Shown here in pieces: positions 8,241 through 16,047 of a stretch of DNA of 64,000 bases. Each line of letters begins with the position of its first letter. Position 1 is the stretch's first letter. A program made the position numbers and the translations under genes. The DNA is from Chryseobacterium carnipullorum. Lineage in GTDB: Bacteria > Bacteroidota > Bacteroidia > Flavobacteriales > Weeksellaceae. The notes beneath the pieces are model-generated. The model searched no databases. It was not told where the DNA came from and saw nothing but the letters and a program-made list of their open reading frames with translations. Location: positions 1-64,000 of the forward strand of contig NZ_FRCD01000002.1 in the NCBI RefSeq assembly GCF_900142785.1. The letters are read 5' to 3'.

Positions 8241-9776
8241 CTACTGAAGCCACCATGGTTTGGAATTGATATTGTCATTTCCTCCGTACTGAGCAGCAAG
8301 TGCGGCCTTTAGGTTAGTACTGTTATAGTTGTACTCAGCCTGTGGATATCTGAATCTGAACGGGGCTGGAACTCCATCTTTAAGAGGATATTTAGGGAAT
8401 CCTGTTCTTAGATAATCATAATAAGACGTCCATTGGCTCTGATGAAACATCGTCATATATTTTTGAGTCATAATTTTTTCTAAGCACACGTCTGGCAAAT
8501 CTGAATCACTGTAAATCACCAGCGGGGACGCCAGATATTGATTCACATCAAATCCTGAAAAATACTGTCCCGGATTTTTTACATACGTCTGGTAAAAAGT
8601 GAAACTTGCTTTAATCGCATGATCATAATGGGTCTTCGCGGATCCTGAGATCCATCCTCTTGCCGCAGCTTCTGCCAGGATAAATTCAAGCTCTGAATAG
8701 CTTAATACGGAAGAAGGTTCATTGGTTGCATCTTTGTAGAAACGGTCATTTACTTTAGAAATATTTTTTGCAGTGATCAGAGTCGCATTGTCAGAATAAG
8801 AAGAATTAGGATCTCCTCCGTTGTATCCAGTGAAATCTGTAACGGGTTTTCCCGCTTCTTTGGCTCCTGTAGTTTGTGCTGCAAAAGTAAACAGACGCGG
8901 ATCCTGTCTCAGCTTAAACAAATTGATAAAATAATCTGCCATGTATAAACTTGACCCGTAACCACTGCTGTTGAACATCGTATATCTGCTGTCTGCTGCA
9001 TCAACGAATTTAAGTTCTCCGTTATCCGAAATAGAAGTCATTAAAGTCTGACTGTTTGCTATAGATGCAAATTCCGTTGCGACATTATAGCTTCCCAATG
9101 TCGTTTTTTTAGACATGGTCATTAAAATTTTCAGACGGAAAGAATTGATCAGCTTTTTCCATTTTGAAGCATCGCCATTATAGATAATATCGCCTTCAAT
9201 TTTATCATTGGTATTAATAAGATCATTGGCTTCTTTCAGTTCAGATAAAATTCCGGCCATTACAGTTTCCTGGCTATCATATTTTGGCTGGGTAATTCCT
9301 GATTCACCTTTTACAGCTTCTGTGTAAGGAATGCTTCCGAATTTTAAACTTAAATTAAAGAAATAATACGCTCTGTAGAACTTACCGATAGCCACATAAT
9401 TTTTATTATTGATCTTCTCGGCTTCCTGCATCATTTTTCCCGTATTCAAAAGCCCGGTAGTGTAGGCATCGAAAGAGGCATTATTCCATTTCATATACTG
9501 ATAAACGTTTTCACCATCTGTTCCTATCATCATTCTGGAAGCATACATATTGTCACCATTCACCTGGAAAGCATTTTTTGAAACATAAGTTAAAAGAACT
9601 TTAGGATCTACGCTGGCCTGATCATTAGGGTTTTCATTGATCTTGTCAAGATCGGTTTCACAGGAAGCCAGCATCAGCAGTCCTGCAAAAGCAGCTGATA
9701 TGATACTGGATACTCTGAATCGTTTTGCTATTGTACTATTCTGCGATTTCGCTATACTATTGATATTGTTTTTCAT
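8241..9776 (-). CDS. SusD/RagB-family lipoprotein (SusD-like_2 type)
   Basis: 511 residues. After a basic N-terminus and hydrophobic stretch comes the lipobox LASC (Cys about residue 39), so the mature protein should be a lipoprotein anchored in the outer membrane. The NENPNDQ segment after the lipobox and the alpha-helical TPR-like body with LEFILAEAAARG are typical of the shorter SusD-like_2 group. It works as the lid over its SusC partner, encoded 19 bases upstream. Because the next gene is phospholipase C, the ligand may be a phospholipid-derived compound rather than a glycan; that is inference. Confidence 0.92.
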   Translation of the reverse strand: MKNNINSIAKSQNSTIAKRFRVSSIISAAFAGLLMLASCETDLDKINENPNDQASVDPKVLLTYVSKNAFQVNGDNMYASRMMIGTDGENVYQYMKWNNASFDAYTTGLLNTGKMMQEAEKINNKNYVAIGKFYRAYYFFNLSLKFGSIPYTEAVKGESGITQPKYDSQETVMAGILSELKEANDLINTNDKIEGDIIYNGDASKWKKLINSFRLKILMTMSKKTTLGSYNVATEFASIANSQTLMTSISDNGELKFVDAADSRYTMFNSSGYGSSLYMADYFINLFKLRQDPRLFTFAAQTTGAKEAGKPVTDFTGYNGGDPNSSYSDNATLITAKNISKVNDRFYKDATNEPSSVLSYSELEFILAEAAARGWISGSAKTHYDHAIKASFTFYQTYVKNPGQYFSGFDVNQYLASPLVIYSDSDLPDVCLEKIMTQKYMTMFHQSQWTSYYDYLRTGFPKYPLKDGVPAPFRFRYPQAEYNYNSTNLKAALAAQYGGNDNINSKPWWLQ

Positions 9777-9795
9777 TGTTCAGGATACTTATTAA

Positions 9796-12700
9796 TTAAA
9801 ATTTAAGATTAAATCCGACTCCGATCCATCTGCTGGAAGGGTCCTGGATGTCGTTCACGTCTTTTGTGCCGATCTGGTAATCAGGATCAGAATACAGGTT
9901 TTTGGATTTTTTCCACATAGCCAGGTTATAAGCAGAAATATTGGCCGTGAAATTTTTAATCATTCCTTTAGGATTCAGGAGATAAGAGAAGTCGTATTCC
10001 AGCACAACAGATCGCAGTTTGACAAAAGTTCTGTCGAAAACATTCGCAAATAACTCACTCTCGTCTTCCGTTACCCTTGCCTGATAAGGATAATTCTGTG
10101 CCCAGTCCTGAAAGCTGATCGGTTTTGTGTGCGGAGTGTACATTCCTGTGGTGGCATTGTAATTAACCCCGTCCGGTACGAAATAATATGTTCCCGGATT
10201 CGCATATTCAAGATCTCTGTAGGCTGTAGAGTTCGGATGTTTTCCGCCCCACCACATTTTTTCCACCACCTGAGATCTCATCACACCACCGATGCTTCCG
10301 TCTATTCCGATATTCAGAGTGAATTTTTTATACTTAAATGTATTGTTGAAACCGAAAGTCCAGTCCGGATTAAAATGGCCCAGATTACTTGGGGCATCTG
10401 CTCTTGTCGGCATTCCTGTTTTAGCGTCCAGGATCACTTTTCCATCCGGTGATTTCTTCCACGTATAATCATAGAAACTGTCCATTCTTTCACCAAGCTT
10501 GATATTATTATAGTTCGGCATATGATCATAGATTGAGGTCAGTTTTTGTTCATAGGTGCTCCAGTTAATTAAAGACCTCCATGTAAAATCAGCTGTTTTT
10601 AGAGGAACCAATCCCAGGGAGATTTCCAAACCTTTGGTCGTGTACTCGTTTCCGTTCACATATTGAGACGTAAAACCGGATGATGGAGCTGCCGGAAATT
10701 CAAGAATATTATTATAATCTAATGTTCTGAAATACGTAACATCTAATGTCAGTCTGTTCTTAAACAATCCTGCGCTTAATCCCAATTCATAAGAATTAGT
10801 TTGTTCTGGTTTTAATGAGTTTTCAACATTCAGGATCGTAGGGTAATTGAACATAGGATTCCCGTTGAATGTTGCTCCCTTATTGTTCAGATAATAATTT
10901 CTTATCGAATAAGGTTTGAAATCATATGCCACTTTAGCCCAGGAAGCTGAAAGCTTTAAAAGATTAATCGCTTCAGGCATTTTTACTAAATTAGAGATCA
11001 CCGCACTTACTGATGCAGAAGGGTAGAAATAAGACCTGTTGGCTTTCGGAAGTGTGGAAGACCAGTCATTACGTCCTGAGATATTGATGAAAAACGCATC
11101 ATACAATCCGATATCGATTGTTGAATACGCACTGTAAATTAGTTTTTCTTTCAGATAGTCATAATATTTTACAGCGCCTGTAGAATTTTCTAATGAATAG
11201 AGTTCCGGGATTTTCAGCCCGTCAGTTGATGCGTTGTCTATATTGTTTTTATAATAAAATGCAGATCCTCCTGCGTTGATTGTGAAGTCAAAATTGTCAG
11301 AGAATTTTTTCTTGTAGGTTGCTAATACATCAGAGTTCAGGTTCCATGTTTTGGAATCATTCAGAAGATATCCGCCACTCCTTGGAGCACTGTAGTTGAA
11401 ATAGGAATACGGACTTAAAATTTCCTGCTTGTTGTGATTTTCAACCATGGATATCTTACCTTTTACAGAGAAATCTTCAGTTGCTTTATATTCCAGACCG
11501 GTTTGTGCGTTGATCACATTGGTTCTGTTTTTATTCTTATAATATTCAGATCCGAACCAAGGATTGTTGTACCATGCATAATTCCAGTTGGCCTGAGCAA
11601 TTCCTTCTCTTCCTGGAATCCACTTATGATTTTTAAGATCTCTCCCGTCTACGTCTGCACCCATCCAGATGAGGATGGTGTACATATGCCCGCTTGGATT
11701 ATAGTCGTAGTTGGGAATATTGGGCGTAAAGGTTTGAGTGAAATTAAATTTGGTGTCAAACGTCAGTTTTTCTCCCAAATGATTTTCGGAGGAGAAATTG
11801 ATGCCGTAACGCTGCAGATAAGAATCCGGAACTCTGTCATCGTAGTTCATGAAATTTCCGGAAAGTCTGTAGATATCTTTGTTGTTTTTATAGCTTACGG
11901 CAAAACTGTTATTATTGATCAGGGCAGGCTTCAGGAAGGTATCTAAATTATCGTGATATCTCCAGTCGATCGGAACTCTTTCATATCTTGATTTATCATT
12001 ATACTGAGTTCCTGATACTGCACCATACCACGGAATGACCTGTCCTGTCAATTTATCCCTGATCGGGCTGTTCCATTGGGCTACTTTCAGTCCCGGAACA
12101 AATTTTGGTCCCCAGATCATATCTCCGTCGTTCACACCACCATCGGCTCCATCCCAGAATTCGTACTTTCCGTGTGATCCGTTCCCGTATTCGGTTTGGG
12201 TTTTCGGAAGATTGGTAAATCCTGTGGTCACCATGGTATTTTGTGAAAATTCTACGGAGAAACCATTCTTTTTAGCACTTTTTGTGGTAATCAGAACCGC
12301 TCCGTATCTTCCTCGTGAACCATAAAGAGCAGAAGCTGTAGCTCCTTTCAAAACATTGATGTTGGCAATATTGTTAGGATCCAGATTTTGAAACACTTCT
12401 TTCTCTACAATCACCCCGTCAATGACAAAAACCAGATTGGAGTTTCCTCTTAAGGTAAATTGCGGAGCCTGCTGCATTCCTGTAGGATTGGAAACATTCA
12501 GACCGGCAACTTGTCCGGAAAATAAATTTCCAATACTTGGTGTAGTGATGGTTTCAAATTGTTTTGTTCCTACTTCCTGGGTAGAATATCCTATTTTTTC
12601 TTTCTTTTTGGCGATTCCCAAAGCTGTGATCACAACACCTTCAATCTGTTTTTCATTGGCTTTAGTCAAAACAATAGTGTATTGTCTTTTAGAAGAAACT

Positions 12701-12942
12701 TCCACCGTGTACAGGGAAAAATCAGGTGCATAAAACTCAAGGATATCTTTTGGATTGGCTGAAATCGTAAAATTACCGCTTTCATCAGTTAAAGTAGTTT
12801 TTCCGGTATTTTTGTCGGTAATACTGACTCCGGATACGATGGAGCCATTCTCGGATTTTACATTTCCGGAAATGTTGATTTCTTGGGCAGTAAGGTAAAG
12901 GGGGAGTAAAAAAACAGCAAAAGTAGCTAAAGTCTTCTTCAT
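9796..12942 (-). CDS. SusC/RagA-family TonB-linked outer-membrane transporter
   Basis: 1048 residues from the ATG at 12942. After the signal peptide (ends TAQ) comes a carboxypeptidase-like regulatory domain (INISGNVKSENGSIVSGV..TDESGNFTI, about 20-95). Then come a TonB-box/plug region (VVITALGIAKKKEKIGYS), the SusC signature LKGATASALYGSRGRYGAVLI, and a C-terminal barrel ending in the aromatic GVGFNLKF. It imports substrate captured by the SusD lid, powered by TonB. A TTG at 12957 gives a longer frame but lies inside the -7 promoter box, so it is rejected as start. First gene of the susC-susD-plc operon. Confidence 0.93.
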   Translation of the reverse strand: MKKTLATFAVFLLPLYLTAQEINISGNVKSENGSIVSGVSITDKNTGKTTLTDESGNFTISANPKDILEFYAPDFSLYTVEVSSKRQYTIVLTKANEKQIEGVVITALGIAKKKEKIGYSTQEVGTKQFETITTPSIGNLFSGQVAGLNVSNPTGMQQAPQFTLRGNSNLVFVIDGVIVEKEVFQNLDPNNIANINVLKGATASALYGSRGRYGAVLITTKSAKKNGFSVEFSQNTMVTTGFTNLPKTQTEYGNGSHGKYEFWDGADGGVNDGDMIWGPKFVPGLKVAQWNSPIRDKLTGQVIPWYGAVSGTQYNDKSRYERVPIDWRYHDNLDTFLKPALINNNSFAVSYKNNKDIYRLSGNFMNYDDRVPDSYLQRYGINFSSENHLGEKLTFDTKFNFTQTFTPNIPNYDYNPSGHMYTILIWMGADVDGRDLKNHKWIPGREGIAQANWNYAWYNNPWFGSEYYKNKNRTNVINAQTGLEYKATEDFSVKGKISMVENHNKQEILSPYSYFNYSAPRSGGYLLNDSKTWNLNSDVLATYKKKFSDNFDFTINAGGSAFYYKNNIDNASTDGLKIPELYSLENSTGAVKYYDYLKEKLIYSAYSTIDIGLYDAFFINISGRNDWSSTLPKANRSYFYPSASVSAVISNLVKMPEAINLLKLSASWAKVAYDFKPYSIRNYYLNNKGATFNGNPMFNYPTILNVENSLKPEQTNSYELGLSAGLFKNRLTLDVTYFRTLDYNNILEFPAAPSSGFTSQYVNGNEYTTKGLEISLGLVPLKTADFTWRSLINWSTYEQKLTSIYDHMPNYNNIKLGERMDSFYDYTWKKSPDGKVILDAKTGMPTRADAPSNLGHFNPDWTFGFNNTFKYKKFTLNIGIDGSIGGVMRSQVVEKMWWGGKHPNSTAYRDLEYANPGTYYFVPDGVNYNATTGMYTPHTKPISFQDWAQNYPYQARVTEDESELFANVFDRTFVKLRSVVLEYDFSYLLNPKGMIKNFTANISAYNLAMWKKSKNLYSDPDYQIGTKDVNDIQDPSSRWIGVGFNLKF

Positions 12943-12954
12943 TTTTTTTGAGGA

Positions 12955-12962
12955 CAAATTTA
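12955..12962 (-). promoter_or_regulatory. -7 promoter element TAAATTTG before susC-susD-plc
   Basis: An exact match to the Bacteroidota -7 consensus TAnnTTTG on the minus strand, 12 bases before the ATG. The predicted transcript would have a leader of only about 8 bases. No convincing -33 TTG was seen at the usual spacing. Confidence 0.6.
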
Positions 12963-13148
12963 GCGGTGTACTGTTACCAGAATTTTAATGTGGTATTAAA
13001 AGAAAAATACGATTTTAATATTTTTTAACATCAATATTTAACATTATCATAAAGCTAAAAAAGAGAAGATATTCTAATATTTGACTTTATTATACGATCT
13101 ATTGTTTTGAAGAAGAAGTGGAAAAACAGGAATGAATAATAAGATTCC
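12963..13148. other. AT-rich intergenic stretch
   Basis: This stretch holds the upstream region of the susC promoter and the 3' flank of the Omp85-like gene. No open frame, clear hairpin or repeat was seen. Confidence 0.5.
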
Positions 13149-14753
13149 TTAGAATCTGCTCAGGATTCCCCAGTGAATTTTGATGTCATTAAATTTAAAA
13201 GGATTTCCAAATTCATTACCATTGGAAAGCTGGAAACTCATCAGCCCGATCGGGATAAAAAAGTTAAATCCGAGCCCGACACTGTAGAGTTTTGGCTTGA
13301 CATTTAAAGATTTATTATTGAGCTGACCATATTGACCAAAGAAATCAAAAAATGCCTGATTGCCAATCAGGTACCGGTATTCTAATCCAGCATAATAATA
13401 AAAATCGGCGGCAAGCGATTTCTCATTGAAACCCCTCATGGAATTCCAACCCCCGAACCGGTATAATTCATTCGCAGAGAACTCTACCTTGGAATCCATC
13501 ATGGCACCTTCAGCTTTTATATTCAGAAAGTGATTACCGGAAATATGATAATTGTGTTCCCCAAAAAAGTAAAACTGGTTTTGGGTCGCTTTGATATTGT
13601 CTTTAGTATAAGTCGTTGTCAGGTAGTCATACCCTGCATTGATCCTTGTTTTGTAAAGAAAAAGATCAATATCTGTAGGTTCTGTCATTTCAAACCAGAT
13701 CCCGAGTCCCTTTTTATTATAATCTTTTCCCTGAACATATAAAGTATCAATAATACTGGAAGATTCAAGGGTTCCCCTAAGTCCGATTTTATTTCTGTTA
13801 TTGATGTGATAGTAGAAAGCCGGAAGGAATTTTACATTGGCAAACGTAGAATCCTGTCTGAAAATATTGACTTTCAGATTCATTCCGACATTGGATTTAA
13901 GCAGATACGGAATATCAGTCTGAAGGTCAAAAGTCTGGCCTTTATCCGGATTTCTCTGCCAGTACAGATTGACTGTTTCAAAACCATTAAACATATTCCT
14001 GAAATTCACATTCAAGGTTCCGTTTAGCGTAAATTTTTCCGTTTTATCGTTCCCGAAACCAATTACCCCATCAAAAGTATTCGTTTTCTTCTTTTCCATA
14101 AACAGGTAAATGCTCGTGGAGTCTTTGGTGAATAATGTTTGGGGAGGCCGTTCCAGCGTAACAAAGGCGTGGCTCTGGAAATTTTTACTGATGGCTAAAA
14201 GGTTTTTGTCGTCGTAGTTCTTTCCCTTGAATTCCTTTTCCAGATTTTTCATAAATCTTTTCGGGACTCTCTCATAACCTTTAACTACAAAACCATCAAT
14301 CTTCCTTTTATCATTTTTGTTGATATCCAGTTCTATAACAGGATACCCATTTTTCTGACCTTTATATTTCGATTTAAGACGGCTGAAAGAATAGCCGTCA
14401 TCGATATACCGTTTGTTGATGCTTTTCTTTGTTGAATCTAAATTTTTAGTAAAAAAGTCTTTCTGAATTTTCAGTCTCTGTCTGATGGAATCAGAAAGTT
14501 CCACGTAGGTTTCGTTAAAGTTTTTTCCTTTGTCGTAGAAAATTTCTGTACTGTCACCCTTCATTTTTACATCCTTCAGCTTCGTAAAGAAATAATTGCT
14601 TTGAGATAAAGAATCCAGATATTTCACCGCAGAAACAGAATCTTTTACTTTTTTTCTGACATTCGTTTCCGTGTCAATGAGCCAATACTGTTTCTTCTGC
14701 GCTTGTACAAAAACGCAGAACAGGATAAAAAATATTTTTAGAAATAATTTCAA
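13149..14753 (-). CDS. Omp85-family outer-membrane protein (BamA/TamA-like, short)
   Basis: 534 residues with a signal peptide (ends FVQAQ). The N-terminal half holds POTRA-like segments, for example KIDGFVVKGYERVPKRFMKN at about 130-155. The C-terminal half is a 16-strand-type barrel carrying the Omp85 lid-loop signature WNSMRGF (about residue 440) and a closing aromatic strand. At 534 residues it is shorter than BamA and closer to TamA or FhaC-sized members. Its start appears to be TTG: an in-frame stop lies two codons upstream and no ATG falls near the signal peptide. Substrate unknown. It may insert or translocate an outer-membrane or surface protein, perhaps from this neighbourhood. Confidence 0.83.
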   Translation of the reverse strand: MKLFLKIFFILFCVFVQAQKKQYWLIDTETNVRKKVKDSVSAVKYLDSLSQSNYFFTKLKDVKMKGDSTEIFYDKGKNFNETYVELSDSIRQRLKIQKDFFTKNLDSTKKSINKRYIDDGYSFSRLKSKYKGQKNGYPVIELDINKNDKRKIDGFVVKGYERVPKRFMKNLEKEFKGKNYDDKNLLAISKNFQSHAFVTLERPPQTLFTKDSTSIYLFMEKKKTNTFDGVIGFGNDKTEKFTLNGTLNVNFRNMFNGFETVNLYWQRNPDKGQTFDLQTDIPYLLKSNVGMNLKVNIFRQDSTFANVKFLPAFYYHINNRNKIGLRGTLESSSIIDTLYVQGKDYNKKGLGIWFEMTEPTDIDLFLYKTRINAGYDYLTTTYTKDNIKATQNQFYFFGEHNYHISGNHFLNIKAEGAMMDSKVEFSANELYRFGGWNSMRGFNEKSLAADFYYYAGLEYRYLIGNQAFFDFFGQYGQLNNKSLNVKPKLYSVGLGFNFFIPIGLMSFQLSNGNEFGNPFKFNDIKIHWGILSRF

Positions 14754-14864
14754 TGCTCAATTTATTTAAACCATAACAGATATTAAAGCTATAGAAAGCA
14801 AAGCTTACCAAATAATCTTAATGGTTCAAACCCAGATTAAATAATTTTTTTAAAATAACTGAAT

Positions 14865-15653
14865 TTAGTCCAGTTTATTATACTTTTTCATTAAATTCTC
14901 ATACGTTCCCTGTGGAAGAATCCATTTCAACGGAACTCCGATCTTTTGTCCGAATTTACCAAAATAATAATGGGCCTTCCATTTATTTTTATTCAAAAGA
15001 TTTTCAACATAAGTTGCTACTTCAAGAGGCTCAGTTCCGTCGCCTACATGTGAGTTCATCAAAGCATACACCTTATCGAATACATTTTTGTACGGTTCAG
15101 ACACTTGTGTTTTCACACGGTTCTCTGCAATATTTGTTTTGATATCGCCCAGATGCAGCGAGCAGACGTCAATATTCCATGGGTATACTTCATACCTCAT
15201 CGCTTCAGTCACTTTATCTAATGCAGATTTCGACGCAGAATAAAAGCCACGGAACGGAAGTCCCATTTCACTTCCGATACTTGAAATATTGATGATCTTT
15301 CCGAATTTATTTTCACGCATTTTCGGAAGAACGGCGCTCATCATCTGAACAGATCCAACAAGATTCAGGTTGAACAGTTTTAAAATATCTTCCTTGGTAG
15401 AATCTTCCACTGCTCCCACCATTCCCATTCCGGCATTGTTGATCAGAACATCAATCCTCGATTCTGTTTTTAAAACTTCAGCGATGGCATTCAGAACCGC
15501 GGTGTTATCGGTAACATCCGTAGGAATAGACCTGAAATATTGACTTTCTGTATGTTTTCGGCTTAAACCGTATACGTGATGACCTTTCTTTCCAAAATAT
15601 TCAGCCAGTACAAAACCTATTCCTGATGAGGTTCCAGTGATGATAATAGTCAT
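14865..15653 (-). CDS. Short-chain dehydrogenase/reductase (SDR) family enzyme
   Basis: 262 residues, the usual length of a classical SDR. It has the cofactor-binding TGTSSGIG (6-13), NNAG (72-75), catalytic Ser in INISS (about 121-125) and YxxxK in YSASK (Tyr138, Lys142). The C-terminal part includes an extended substrate region. It reduces or oxidises a hydroxyl/carbonyl group using NAD(P)H, in the cytoplasm; the substrate cannot be told from sequence. It stands alone, 111 bases after the Omp85-like gene in transcription terms reversed, and may have its own promoter (see 15749-15756). Confidence 0.9.
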   Translation of the reverse strand: MTIIITGTSSGIGFVLAEYFGKKGHHVYGLSRKHTESQYFRSIPTDVTDNTAVLNAIAEVLKTESRIDVLINNAGMGMVGAVEDSTKEDILKLFNLNLVGSVQMMSAVLPKMRENKFGKIINISSIGSEMGLPFRGFYSASKSALDKVTEAMRYEVYPWNIDVCSLHLGDIKTNIAENRVKTQVSEPYKNVFDKVYALMNSHVGDGTEPLEVATYVENLLNKNKWKAHYYFGKFGQKIGVPLKWILPQGTYENLMKKYNKLD

Positions 15654-16018
15654 TGAATTGTTTATAATTTTTTAGACTTTTTAATTTGTATTCCGGACGC
15701 TGCTGAGCTCCTCTTTACCAAGTGTCTCAGTGTAAACCGGATTTTCAGCAAATGTAAAAAAAGAAAAATGAACTCTCTTATTTATTACAGTATAAAATAG
15801 ATCAGTCTTTTGACTTCTGAAAATTGAATAATGTAAACTTAAAATAAAGTTAACAGCAAATGTATTCACAATACAAATAGAATGATTAGTTTAGTTAGTG
15901 TATATTGTTGATATGTAGTTAATTGGAGTTGTTTTGTTACTTCTCGATATTTGAAACTGCCAATGTTTCTTAATAAAAACATAAGAAAATCTTAATGAAT
16001 TCCCGGACAGACCTGTTC
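15654..16018. other. Divergent intergenic region between SDR and second susC genes
   Basis: About 365 bases, AT-rich. It contains two minus-strand exact matches to TAnnTTTG (TACATTTG at 15756-15749 and 15864-15857), both within the repeated word CAGCAAATGTA. The nearer one could drive the SDR gene with a leader of about 90 bases. Open frames here are short and unlike proteins. Confidence 0.45.
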
Positions 16019-16026
16019 TAATTTTG
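16019..16026 (+). promoter_or_regulatory. -7 promoter element TAATTTTG before the second susC gene
   Basis: An exact TAnnTTTG match ending 21 bases before the ATG at 16048. A weak TTAATG lies about 23 bases upstream in the place of the -33 element. The TTG at 16024 belongs to this box and is not a start codon. Confidence 0.6.
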
Positions 16027-16047
16027 TCCCCAATAAAAAAGGATGAA